Part shown: positions 27,161-34,982 of the stretch, piece by piece | How the letters are laid out: each line of letters begins with the position of its first letter | How positions within the stretch are numbered: the stretch's first letter is position 1 | Assembly (NCBI GenBank): GCA_965229525.1 | Contig: OZ245886.1 | Coordinates: 1,488,001-1,552,000 of the forward strand | DNA: 64,000 bases | Source: HXMU1420-13 sp965229525 | GTDB lineage: Bacteria > Bacteroidota > Rhodothermia > Balneolales > Balneolaceae | Direction of reading: 5' to 3' | Program-made: the position numbers and the translations under genes | Notes under the pieces: model-generated | The model's input: the letters and a program-made list of their open reading frames with translations, nothing else | Told to the model about the DNA's origin: nothing | Database searches by the model: none

Positions 27161-27212
27161 GATTCCAACTTTTTGCTAAAACTACGAAACCCCAGTCATT
27201 AATTACTAACAT

Positions 27213-27581
27213 CTATTCAATAAGAATGTTAAAGATTTCGGATACGTCTTCATCCCAATAGAAAAAAGCTACCGGTTCTCCTTCATCGTAAGCAAACAAG
27301 CTATCCACTTTAACAACTTTGAATTCGTTTTGGGGCACTCGATTAAAATCTTCTACCAATGGTGCCCATGTAATATAGGGTAAGGAAGATTGAGCAACTG
27401 CAAAGTAGTATACATCAAATGGTAGATCATTTCGAATCACCAGATCTTCTTCTTCGATTACTGCTGAAATATTACCGGGATCATTTTCATTGCTAAATAT
27501 TGAACAGTTTGAAAAACTGACTCCGATTAAAATAAAAGCAACAGTAAAAGTTATTTTTCTCACTTTATGGTTTGATTTCAA
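27213..27581 (-). CDS. small lipoprotein, paralogue of its upstream neighbour
   Basis: A 122-residue putative lipoprotein (lipobox GVSFSNC) of unknown function. The segment ISAVIEEEDLVIRNDLPFDV, then YYFAV, near residues 38-63 is clearly homologous to the same region of the upstream gene, so the two arose by tandem duplication. The rest is acidic and aromatic (WAPL, FFYWDED). Its start overlaps the 3' end of the upstream gene by 17 bp, supporting co-transcription. Confidence 0.65.
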   Translation of the reverse strand: MKSNHKVRKITFTVAFILIGVSFSNCSIFSNENDPGNISAVIEEEDLVIRNDLPFDVYYFAVAQSSLPYITWAPLVEDFNRVPQNEFKVVKVDSLFAYDEGEPVAFFYWDEDVSEIFNILIE

Positions 27582-27912
27582 TTGTTTTCCAATAGTTTTG
27601 ATTGTTTCCCCAAATAAAAACTATCACCGTTTTATTTGATTGATAGCCTACAATTTGATCCTTCGAAAATACTCTGGTTCGTTTAGATTGAATTTTATTT
27701 TCTTCAGAATTTTGTGGCATCCAGTCGATTACAAAAGACGTTTCTTCATCTACAGCAAAGAAGTATACATCAAAACGATTATCATTTCTTATCACTAAAT
27801 CGTCACCTTCAATTACAGCAGAAACCACCTCGGGCGTATTCTCGTTAATGAAAGTAGTACACTGTATTAAAAAAAAGGTAATTACCGATATCAATAATTT
27901 TCGTGTATGCAT
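27565..27912 (-). CDS. small lipoprotein, paralogue of its downstream neighbour
   Basis: A 115-residue putative lipoprotein starting at the ATG at 27912 (MHTRKLLISVITFFLIQC, lipobox Cys18). A longer frame from 28005 would run into the divergent DUF3820 gene and lacks a sensible signal, so I prefer the shorter start. VSAVIEGDDLVIRNDNRFDV, then YFFAV, near residues 29-53 repeats the core of the downstream paralogue. Function is unknown. Confidence 0.62.
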   Translation of the reverse strand: MHTRKLLISVITFFLIQCTTFINENTPEVVSAVIEGDDLVIRNDNRFDVYFFAVDEETSFVIDWMPQNSEENKIQSKRTRVFSKDQIVGYQSNKTVIVFIWGNNQNYWKTIEIKP

Positions 27913-27978
27913 ATCATTTTTTATTACTGGAAAGTAACTCATTAAACAATATCTTATTTCGCATATTAATGCGATCTC

Positions 27979-28215
27979 ATGTACGATTCTTCCTTTTTGA
28001 TACACTTAGTACAAGCTCGAATGCCTTTTGGTAAATATGAGGGAAGATATGTTACAGACCTTCCGGTTCATTATCTCGAGTGGTTTTCTAGAGAAGGATA
28101 CCCAAACGGACAACTTGGGCAATTTTTAGCAACGATGTATGAGATAAAGACGAATGGAATTGATTCCATTTTGGAACCTATTAAGATAGAATTTAGAAGG
28201 AAGCGGTGTCCTTAG
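27979..28215 (+). CDS. DUF3820 family protein
   Basis: A 78-residue cytosolic protein matching DUF3820 throughout: MPFGKYEGRYVTDLPVHYLE (15-34), WFSREGYPNGQLG and MYEIKTNGID. The family has been annotated as putative quorum-sensing-regulated virulence factor and resembles a small nucleic-acid-associated module in exonuclease-like proteins, but its function is not established. The gene stands alone between two minus-strand lipoprotein groups, with its stop next to the converging gene. Confidence 0.8.
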   Translation: MYDSSFLIHLVQARMPFGKYEGRYVTDLPVHYLEWFSREGYPNGQLGQFLATMYEIKTNGIDSILEPIKIEFRRKRCP

Positions 28216-28216
28216 T

Positions 28217-28783
28217 CTAGTTAATTTTCATCGTAAAAGACCCGGACAGGGTTACAGTCATTGGTTCGAAATTCTCAACTGTTTCGGTTTGAGATTCCGA
28301 ATTTTCTCTTTCTGTTAGTTCGGTTAATTCAAGAGTGATATCAACAGTAGCAGTTAAGTTCTCTGCATTAAAATCTCTAATATTCATGTCACCCGATTCT
28401 GATCTAAATGTGTATACTAAAATTCGCTCTCCAATTACTTCTCTATATTGAAGTAGTGTGGTGTAGTTCGATGTGTATATTTTCTCTTCGATTCGTTCAA
28501 AAAACCTAAAATATAAGTTCCAGTCGTTACCACCGGCTAGTTCCGATAGAATCGCAATATTATTTATGGTCTGTGCTTCGTTGATTTGTCCGTCAACTGC
28601 ATCAATAGTCATTGAAAACATTGTTCGATAATTTTTCAGTAACCGATCATCCATCCTGCTATTTATATCACCTTCGATAAATAACCGTATCGATGTTTCC
28701 TCACTACCAGAATCACTAATACCACAGCTAGCCAGGAAGAGTACCGGTAACATTAGAATCAATATGACGTTACTTTTTTTCAA
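28217..28783 (-). CDS. hypothetical lipoprotein
   Basis: A 188-residue putative lipoprotein (signal ending LFLASC, Cys20). The mature part is acidic with beta-rich predicted segments (ETSIRLFIEGDI, VTLSGSFTMKIN) and no known motif. Its ATG overlaps the stop of the upstream lipoprotein gene by 4 bp, so the two are coupled and likely function together. I do not recognise a family. Confidence 0.65.
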   Translation of the reverse strand: MKKSNVILILMLPVLFLASCGISDSGSEETSIRLFIEGDINSRMDDRLLKNYRTMFSMTIDAVDGQINEAQTINNIAILSELAGGNDWNLYFRFFERIEEKIYTSNYTTLLQYREVIGERILVYTFRSESGDMNIRDFNAENLTATVDITLELTELTERENSESQTETVENFEPMTVTLSGSFTMKIN

Positions 28784-29367
28784 TTCGAGATAAGCACCAA
28801 TCTTCCTTTTACATTAAGCCAATTTTCAGACCCAAATAAGGGAGTAAGTTGCATATCGAACATGATATCTTTGTTGCCATCTCTTCGGTCGATGATTCTT
28901 ACTGTTCCACGTGTACTTCTAAAAAAACTGGAAGATTCCCCATCAGCATCATAGTATATCAAACTTGTAAAGCCAATGGCATCGTCTAAGTCTTCCTCAA
29001 CTTCCCCATCCAAAATATTATAAACGCCAGGCTTAAATCCAGTGGCCCTACTTAAAAACTGAATATCAAGACGCATTGGGTTTTCTTCGACTCGCTCTAT
29101 TAAAAAGAAGGAAAGGTTATATCGGTTTCTATACGTTTCCGAGAAGCCATTAAAGTTGTAGTCTTTGATGTCTTCATAAAAAAGGATGGATTTGTACTCG
29201 ATATGTTCATCTGCCGCATATCCTTCCAAAATAAGAGGATGATCACCTACCAGCTCTATTTTGTAATCACTTTCAATATCACCAAAAACAGAGAATGGAT
29301 TGTCTTTTTCACAACTCAAAAGAAGAAAGGCAGATAGAAAAAATAGAATGGTGGCTCTTGATATCAT
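28780..29367 (-). CDS. hypothetical lipoprotein
   Basis: A 195-residue putative lipoprotein (signal ending FLLLSC, Cys19). The mature part is beta-rich and acidic, ending GRLVLISN; no catalytic motif is visible. It is the first gene of a two-gene unit with the downstream lipoprotein (4-bp overlap). The divergent gap to the next plus-strand gene holds an operator-like inverted repeat. Confidence 0.65.
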   Translation of the reverse strand: MISRATILFFLSAFLLLSCEKDNPFSVFGDIESDYKIELVGDHPLILEGYAADEHIEYKSILFYEDIKDYNFNGFSETYRNRYNLSFFLIERVEENPMRLDIQFLSRATGFKPGVYNILDGEVEEDLDDAIGFTSLIYYDADGESSSFFRSTRGTVRIIDRRDGNKDIMFDMQLTPLFGSENWLNVKGRLVLISN

Positions 29368-29440
29368 GTCGATTTATAGGTCTGGCTAATCAAAGTATTA
29401 ATTCATGGTAAAAATAACGATGAAAAAAATTTCTGACACC

Positions 29441-29467
29441 ATGTAACATTTGTTTTACATTACGTAA
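29441..29467. promoter_or_regulatory. operator-like inverted repeats upstream of the membrane/HTH pair
   Basis: ATGTAA (29441-29446), eight bases, TTACAT (29455-29460) form an inverted repeat, abutting the palindrome TTACGTAA (29460-29467). They lie 35-60 bp upstream of the membrane-protein gene whose operon encodes a small HTH repressor, so autoregulation by that repressor is plausible. Confidence 0.45.
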
Positions 29468-29501
29468 GGTGATTTTGACATCTAACTAAATGGAGAATCA
29501 A

Positions 29502-29948
29502 ATGTCACGATCAGAAATATTATCCTGGACTTCCTTGGCAACCTCAACTTCTGTTGTAGTTTTCTACATTCTAATAGTTTTTGGTTGGCCGGAAGCAATA
29601 CCTGATTATTCTGCTCGATTTACCACAATCTTTTTTAATGTATTCTGGATAGCAGTTGCTATCGAAATATTTGTGGATATCAGCGAGCAAAAAAGGAAAG
29701 TTCAAAAAGACGAAAGAGACTTAATGATTGAAGGAAAGGGGCTGCGCATCGGTTATAGCATTTTAGTGTTTGGCGTTATGGTTGCGTTGGTTCAACTATT
29801 TATTGCGGGTGCTGTTGGAAGTGAAATAGAAGAATTTATTCCGGCCGCAAATCCGCGATTTATATTTCACTTTCTGTTTATCACTTTATTCATAGCAAGC
29901 GCCAGTAAACGCATTACTATGATCTACAATTATCGGAAGGATTCGTGA
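29502..29948 (+). CDS. four-helix membrane protein paired with an HTH regulator
   Basis: A 148-residue integral membrane protein with about four helices and a charged cytosolic loop between helices 2 and 3 (EQKRKVQKDERDLMIEGKG). The arrangement resembles DUF2178-like proteins that are often encoded next to small Xre regulators. I chose the ATG at 29502 because GGAG lies seven bases upstream; an in-frame ATG at 29490 overlaps that Shine-Dalgarno. The HTH gene starts one base after the stop. The role is unknown; sensing a membrane signal for the regulator is an inference. Confidence 0.7.
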   Translation: MSRSEILSWTSLATSTSVVVFYILIVFGWPEAIPDYSARFTTIFFNVFWIAVAIEIFVDISEQKRKVQKDERDLMIEGKGLRIGYSILVFGVMVALVQLFIAGAVGSEIEEFIPAANPRFIFHFLFITLFIASASKRITMIYNYRKDS

Positions 29949-29949
29949 T

Positions 29950-30174
29950 ATGATTGAGGGAACCATAACCAATCAAATACGAAAGCTTCGTTTTTTAAAT
30001 GATGAAATGACACAACAAGAGCTGGCTGATAAAGTGGGAGTTACTCGCCAAACAATTAATGCTATTGAAGCCGCAAAGTACTCTCCTTCTTTAGAAGTAG
30101 CTTTTAAAATTGCCGCTGTGTTTGATGTGGGAATTCAAGATGTATTCCAATATTCTAGAACAGAAGTGCCTTAG
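29950..30174 (+). CDS. small Xre/YozG-type HTH regulator
   Basis: A 74-residue DNA-binding protein consisting of one Cro/C1-type helix-turn-helix: TQQELADKVGVTRQTINAIE at 20-39, then SPSLEVAFKIAAVFDV at 45-60. This is the YozG-like class of compact regulators usually encoded beside a small membrane protein, as here (one base apart). It probably represses its own operon through the inverted repeats at 29441-29467. Confidence 0.85.
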   Translation: MIEGTITNQIRKLRFLNDEMTQQELADKVGVTRQTINAIEAAKYSPSLEVAFKIAAVFDVGIQDVFQYSRTEVP

Positions 30175-30489
30175 ATTTCAACCTTACTACTCATTTAATT
30201 AAAGAGATAAATTCAAAAAGCTTAGTTGTTGCGGTTATTTTACCTCGGCTAAGCCAGTAAAAGCAATTTGTACTGAAAAACTCCGCTCAAAACTGTTCAA
30301 TTGCCAACCACAATATCAATAATTACAATAATATGTGCGTATAAATATGATTTAATATATTATAACATATTCCTATAATCTGTATTTATAACAACCGCTG
30401 CAATAATAGCGCTTCCTACCTTCTTCTAGGTTATTAGAAAATCTACACTTCTTAAAAAACATTAAAAAATTTTAACCTATTGGTATGGA

Positions 30490-30572
30490 ATAAGTTAAGG
30501 CTGTCGATAATTCCAGAGTTAATAGAAATCGGGGCTTAATTAAAATAATTGAGGTAGCCCCTAATAACTTAT
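30490..30572 (+). promoter_or_regulatory. nested stem-loop in the leader of the porin gene
   Basis: The 407-bp gap 30175-30581 holds no gene. Just before the porin start, ATAAGTTA (30490-30497) can pair with TAACTTAT (30565-30572), enclosing a second stem GGGGCT (30531-30536) with AGCCCC (30556-30561). The outer stem ends nine bases before the ATG at 30582, so it may influence translation. It matches no riboswitch class that I recognise. The rest of the gap is AT-rich without clear signals. Confidence 0.4.
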
Positions 30573-30581
30573 CGAATTACA

Positions 30582-31751
30582 ATGGTACAGCTTAAAACAA
30601 CTACTCTAGTATTTCTCCTATTATTCGGCTTAGGTAACTCCTTTGTAAAGGCCCAGGACTTTTGGGAACCTATTACAAATATCACCGGGTATATATCCAC
30701 AGAATTTAATTACTTCGATAACCTTGATGGGTATGAAGTTAATTATGGTACTGCCGTTTCAGAAGCCGGTCTCTTAATTACATATCAACCAACATCAACA
30801 CTTACATTAAAAAGTGTTTTTGTTTATCGGCCGGAATTCGAATTCGACCAGATGTTAAACGAAGCTTTTGGGCAGTTAGCACTATCAAATGAGCTTAACT
30901 TTAAAGTTGGTCGTTTCTTGTTACCGCTTAGCCCAATGAATACCTATTACTATGCACCGGTAAATACAAGTGCAACTCTTCCCATATTAATTACCAATCA
31001 CGAATTCTTTCCATTAAACATTGATGGGGTTTCAATAAATGGTGATTTTGGTGATGAAATTAAAGTTAGATACGACCTCTTTGCTGGTGGATACAGAAAT
31101 ACCACCTGGCTGCCCACGGGTGCCGTTGGATTTTTTGGCGGAGAAGTTCCGTATTTCAAAGATCAAATAAACTCACCTTATTCCATAGATCGTAGTTATA
31201 ATAACACTTATAATACTGCATGGGGTGGTCATATTGGTGTACAATATAAAAGCCTGATTGATCTTGGAGCGAGTTATTTCAATCCTAAAAAAGAAACGCT
31301 GCCTGTTTCTGTAATTATTCCGGCAGATGCTCTATTCCCGGGCTTTCCTTTTACAGAGGATATTATTCCAACCGGCTTTCAACGACCAACTTATGGATTC
31401 AATGCTAAGTTGCATTACGAAAACACTAAAGTTGTTGGTGAGTTATGGCGTGGAAATGTAGAATTAGATCCTTTGGTATATGAATTTCAAGGCAACTCGG
31501 TTCCATTAAGTCCGGGTGGTGATATCGATTTAGAAGGCTCTTTTGTTGAGGTATCTCATCGAATAAATAAATTTACACCTTATGCGCGATACGAAGATCA
31601 ATTAACGGATGATATCGAGTATTCTCGTTGGACATTTGGCATAAACTATAAGCCCAGTTTCGAGCGCACTGTTAAACTCGAATACTTGATGTACGATCAT
31701 TCAAGTGGTTCAGTGCAAGGTGCAGTAGCAACCTTAATTTATTCTTTTTAA
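30582..31751 (+). CDS. outer-membrane porin-like protein
   Basis: A 389-residue exported protein with a signal peptide (ending SFVKAQ, ~25 residues) and a beta-barrel pattern throughout, ending in the aromatic strand VATLIYSF typical of outer-membrane porins. Short features such as LSNELNFKVGRFLLPLSP resemble phosphate/polyphosphate-selective porins of the OprO/OprP group. The next gene encodes a small phosphate-binding-like protein 11 bp downstream and then comes a chemoreceptor, which suggests a phosphate or anion uptake and sensing unit. Confidence 0.72.
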   Translation: MVQLKTTTLVFLLLFGLGNSFVKAQDFWEPITNITGYISTEFNYFDNLDGYEVNYGTAVSEAGLLITYQPTSTLTLKSVFVYRPEFEFDQMLNEAFGQLALSNELNFKVGRFLLPLSPMNTYYYAPVNTSATLPILITNHEFFPLNIDGVSINGDFGDEIKVRYDLFAGGYRNTTWLPTGAVGFFGGEVPYFKDQINSPYSIDRSYNNTYNTAWGGHIGVQYKSLIDLGASYFNPKKETLPVSVIIPADALFPGFPFTEDIIPTGFQRPTYGFNAKLHYENTKVVGELWRGNVELDPLVYEFQGNSVPLSPGGDIDLEGSFVEVSHRINKFTPYARYEDQLTDDIEYSRWTFGINYKPSFERTVKLEYLMYDHSSGSVQGAVATLIYSF

Positions 31752-31762
31752 GGAGGTACCCT

Positions 31763-32182
31763 ATGAAAACACTTTTAAATGTATTATTTGTTCTGGTTAT
31801 CTTCTCACTTTCTCTACAGGCACAAACCTACCAAATTGTAGTTCATGAATCGGTTGCAATTAGCGAATTAGATAGAGAAGAAGTATCAAAAATCTTTTTA
31901 AAAGAGATTAAAAATTGGGATGATGGAAGCAAAATTATCCCTATCGACCAAAATGCCCGTTCATCTACTCGTGCACTGTTTTCTGAAGATATTCATGGCA
32001 GAGCAGTAGGTGCAATTAGAAGTCATTGGCAACAAGCTGCCTTCTCTGGCGCAGGTACCGCACCACTTGAGCGTTCAAGCGATGCAGATGTTATTGCCTT
32101 TGTAAAAAATAACCCAGGAGCAATTGGGTATGTATCCGGTTCTGCTGATGTAAGCGGCTTAAAAATTATAACAGTGAACTAA
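31763..32182 (+). CDS. small periplasmic PstS-like (phosphate-binding-like) protein
   Basis: A 139-residue exported protein (signal MKTLLNVLFVLVIFSLSLQA) that corresponds to a single lobe of a PBP-like phosphate-binding protein: VSKIFLKEIKNWDDGSKIIP (41-60), DQNARSSTRALF and NNPGAIGYVSG. It is about half the length of PstS, as in a family annotated phosphate ABC transporter substrate-binding protein. No ABC permease or ATPase is nearby, so it may present ligand to the neighbouring chemoreceptor instead. AGGAGG lies ten bases upstream of the start. Confidence 0.8.
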   Translation: MKTLLNVLFVLVIFSLSLQAQTYQIVVHESVAISELDREEVSKIFLKEIKNWDDGSKIIPIDQNARSSTRALFSEDIHGRAVGAIRSHWQQAAFSGAGTAPLERSSDADVIAFVKNNPGAIGYVSGSADVSGLKIITVN

Positions 32183-32192
32183 CATCAATGGT

Positions 32193-32233
32193 AAACGACC
32201 TCTGTCCCATACTTAAACTACAGGGGTCGTTTT
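32193..32233 (+). terminator. stem-loop between the PstS-like gene and chemoreceptor gene
   Basis: AAACGACCTCTGT (32193-32205) pairs with ACAGGGGTCGTTT (32220-32232) in a 13-bp stem with one G-U pair and a 14-base loop, followed by a short T-run. It probably attenuates transcription into the chemoreceptor gene. Confidence 0.7.
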
Positions 32234-32254
32234 AAGTTTTTAAACGTATGAATT

Positions 32255-33832
32255 ATGAACACTCTTAACAGTATTAGACTGAGATATAAAATTCTAGGTT
32301 TCCCTGCCATTTTTGTACTGGTTGTTGGCTTAATTTATAATGCTAATAAAGAAGGAAACTTACGAATACAAAGCGAACTCGATAAAGTTCAGTACTCATA
32401 CATCCCATATAATGAGTTCACAACGAAAATGCGAGAAACACAGGTTGCTATCCAAAAAGGTCTACAAGACGCGGTTGCAGCTCAGGATACAAATAGACTA
32501 ATTGAAACATCAATGCTTGCTCGCTCCTTTAGAGCTTACACAGATAGTGCTAAGCAGGTAAAAGTAGACCATGATTATGAAGTACTGAATGCTACTGTAG
32601 CTTCATTTAACACATATTTCAATTATGGTTATCAAGCTTCTTACTTAATGATACAAGGTGACTATTCAGATGATGTTAATCACAATGTTCAGGGTATGAT
32701 TTCAGAGCTGGAAACATTAAAAGTTCACTTAGATGAGATATCAGGAATTAATGTCAATCAGGCATTTGACATTGCTCGATCTCAACTTAAAGAACAAAGT
32801 GCAACCATCACTAACGTATTATTAATCAGCTTGGGTTTTTTTATTGGAATATCGCTAATTCTTTCCAGCTCAATATCTGGTGCATTAAAAAAGGCTGTAT
32901 CTAATATTCAAAAACTGGCAGATGGGTATCTGGATGTAAACATCGATAATAAATACCTCTCCAGACGCGATGAAATTGGTGAAATTTCCAATGCGGTAGA
33001 ACAATTAGCCAGCCAACTGCGACGTGTTATTTTAGGTGTATATCAGGAAACTTCGCAAATGTCTACTATAAGTAGATCGTTAGAAAGAACTTCTCATCAG
33101 ATGGCTATTGGCTCTAGTGAACAAGCTGAATTTGTAGAAGAAATCTCATCAACAATGGAGGAAGTTACGAGAACAATTACTGCGAATGCTGAAAATGCCA
33201 AGGAAACAAATAAAATATCTCTTGAAGCGAATCTAGAGCTGGAAGAGGTAGAACAAACGTCTAAAAAAGCAATTTCTGCAAATGAGAAAATCTCAAATCG
33301 TATTAATCAAATCAGTGATATTGCTTTCCAAACAAATGTATTAGCATTAAATGCGGCTATTGAAGCGGCACGGGCGGGTGAAGCTGGTAAAGGATTTGCT
33401 GTTGTTGCAACAGAGGTTCAAATGCTTGCCGAGAAAAGTAAAAGTGTGAGTGATGAAATTGTGAGTTTGACCGAATCAGCATTCAAAATGTCGACTAAAG
33501 CTGGTACGGTTATGGATAGTACTATCCCTAAAATAAATAAATCAACTACATTAGTTAATGAGATATCCGTTGCGAGTGATGAACAAAGCAAGGGAGCTAA
33601 CCAGGTGAATCAATCCATACAACAGTTAAGTTCTCTGGCACAAAAAAGTGCTGCATCAAGTGAGGAACTGGCGGCCTCGTCTGAAGAGCTGCTAAAGCAA
33701 AGTCAGCGACTCATAGATTCTATTTCCTACTATAAACTGGAAGAAATAGATAAAAGCCCACTACCTATTCAAAAAGTGCATAATTCGTACTCAACCGAAA
33801 AATCATTAGAGTTAGATTTTGTAGAGTTTTAA
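32255..33832 (+). CDS. methyl-accepting chemotaxis protein
   Basis: A 525-residue transmembrane chemoreceptor. The first helix spans about 12-28, a periplasmic four-helix-bundle sensor covers ~30-185, the second helix ~188-207, a HAMP domain ~208-265, and the cytoplasmic signalling domain ~265-490 contains the conserved hairpin tip FQTNVLALNAAIEAARAGEA. It would relay ligand binding to CheA/CheW, which are not in the window. Its position after a porin and a phosphate-binding-like protein suggests it senses the same ligand. Confidence 0.93.
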   Translation: MNTLNSIRLRYKILGFPAIFVLVVGLIYNANKEGNLRIQSELDKVQYSYIPYNEFTTKMRETQVAIQKGLQDAVAAQDTNRLIETSMLARSFRAYTDSAKQVKVDHDYEVLNATVASFNTYFNYGYQASYLMIQGDYSDDVNHNVQGMISELETLKVHLDEISGINVNQAFDIARSQLKEQSATITNVLLISLGFFIGISLILSSSISGALKKAVSNIQKLADGYLDVNIDNKYLSRRDEIGEISNAVEQLASQLRRVILGVYQETSQMSTISRSLERTSHQMAIGSSEQAEFVEEISSTMEEVTRTITANAENAKETNKISLEANLELEEVEQTSKKAISANEKISNRINQISDIAFQTNVLALNAAIEAARAGEAGKGFAVVATEVQMLAEKSKSVSDEIVSLTESAFKMSTKAGTVMDSTIPKINKSTTLVNEISVASDEQSKGANQVNQSIQQLSSLAQKSAASSEELAASSEELLKQSQRLIDSISYYKLEEIDKSPLPIQKVHNSYSTEKSLELDFVEF

Positions 33833-33846
33833 TAAGTTACTTTTAT

Positions 33847-33876
33847 AAAAACCTGACTTCTCATGTCAGGTTTTTT
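33847..33876 (+). terminator. rho-independent terminator
   Basis: AAAAACCTGAC (33847-33857), loop TTCTCAT, GTCAGGTTTTT (33865-33875) followed by T. It closes the chemoreceptor transcript. Confidence 0.88.
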
Positions 33877-33957
33877 CTGTATTTGCTGCAAGCCTTTGCA
33901 GATTAAATCCTCTTTACATACATTGCACACATAATTTTACCTAACCTGTTGTGTGCC

Positions 33958-34881
33958 ATGCCTAAAATGAATGTTATTCGATCTACAAACATCAACGCTG
34001 ATGCCAAATCTGTGTATTCGAAATTGAACGATTTTAACCACTGGCCGGTCTGGTCGCCCTGGTTAATCATGGAGCCTGATGTAAACGTGACCATTTCTGA
34101 TGATGCTAAATATTACGAATGGAAAGGAACACGGACCGGTGAAGGAAACATGAAAATCATCGGAGAAGACGAAAACAAAAAGATTGACTATGATCTTAAT
34201 TTCCTGAAACCATGGAAATCTAATGCGAAGGTTTCGTTCATTATCAAAGAAACAGGAGGTGTGACTAAAGTGACCTGGACCATGGATAGCTCCCTTCCTT
34301 TTTTCATGTTTTGGATGAAGAAAATGATGGAAGGCTATGTTGGGATGGATTATGATCGAGGGCTCAAGCTTCTTAAAAACTATGTTGAAAAGGGAGAGGT
34401 AGAATCCAGGCTTGAGTTTCCCGGTGTTCAGGCATTTCCGGGCACTAAGTATGTAGGAATTAAAACATCATGCCCGATGGAAAAATTGGGAGATAAAATG
34501 AGTGAAGATTTCGGTGCTCTTGAATCTCATATAGAAAGCTTAAGTGATGTTGAAGTAACCGGTGCCTATTCCATTTATCACAAATGGGATTTGAAAAATA
34601 ATGCTTGTACCTACACCGCTTGCCTGGGTGTTAATAAGCATCCTGATACCCTGCCTGCAGGAATGTTTAATGATGAAATTCCAGCCACAAATGTGCACAT
34701 AGTTCGCCATGTTGGAGCCTATGAACATATTGGTGGGGCATGGAGCGCACAAATGAATATGCAACGAGGTAAAGAGTTTAAATCGAAACGTGGAATTCAT
34801 CCCTTCGAGCAATATCATAACAAACCGGGCGAAGTACCCAATAAAGAACTCATCGCAGATATCTGTTTTGCTGCAAAATAA
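33958..34881 (+). CDS. SRPBCC (polyketide-cyclase-like) + GyrI-like fusion protein
   Basis: A 307-residue cytosolic protein. Residues ~4-145 form a SRPBCC ligand-binding fold (INADAKSVYSKLNDFNHWPV near 11-30, then WSPW), and residues ~155-305 a GyrI-like effector-binding domain of the AraC type (SIYHKWD, VRHVGAYEHIGGAWS, PFEQYHNKPGE). Such fusions are thought to bind small hydrophobic ligands; no enzyme activity is evident. The start is the ATG at 33958; an in-frame TTG at 33949 would add three residues. Single gene. Confidence 0.8.
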   Translation: MPKMNVIRSTNINADAKSVYSKLNDFNHWPVWSPWLIMEPDVNVTISDDAKYYEWKGTRTGEGNMKIIGEDENKKIDYDLNFLKPWKSNAKVSFIIKETGGVTKVTWTMDSSLPFFMFWMKKMMEGYVGMDYDRGLKLLKNYVEKGEVESRLEFPGVQAFPGTKYVGIKTSCPMEKLGDKMSEDFGALESHIESLSDVEVTGAYSIYHKWDLKNNACTYTACLGVNKHPDTLPAGMFNDEIPATNVHIVRHVGAYEHIGGAWSAQMNMQRGKEFKSKRGIHPFEQYHNKPGEVPNKELIADICFAAK

Positions 34882-34982
34882 ACCAACCTTATCGGGGTCA
34901 ATTTTTTTGATCCCTTTTTTATATCTGTGATTTCCAATTGGTTGACTATATTGTGCCCGCAGACGGTAATTAATGTTTATAG

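Noticed and set aside
27913..28005. N-terminal extension of the small lipoprotein to 28005
   Set aside because: It overlaps the divergent DUF3820 gene and would hide the lipoprotein signal that begins at 27912.
30175..30581. A known riboswitch in the porin leader
   Set aside because: The stems do not match any class that I can recall, so only a generic structured leader is reported.
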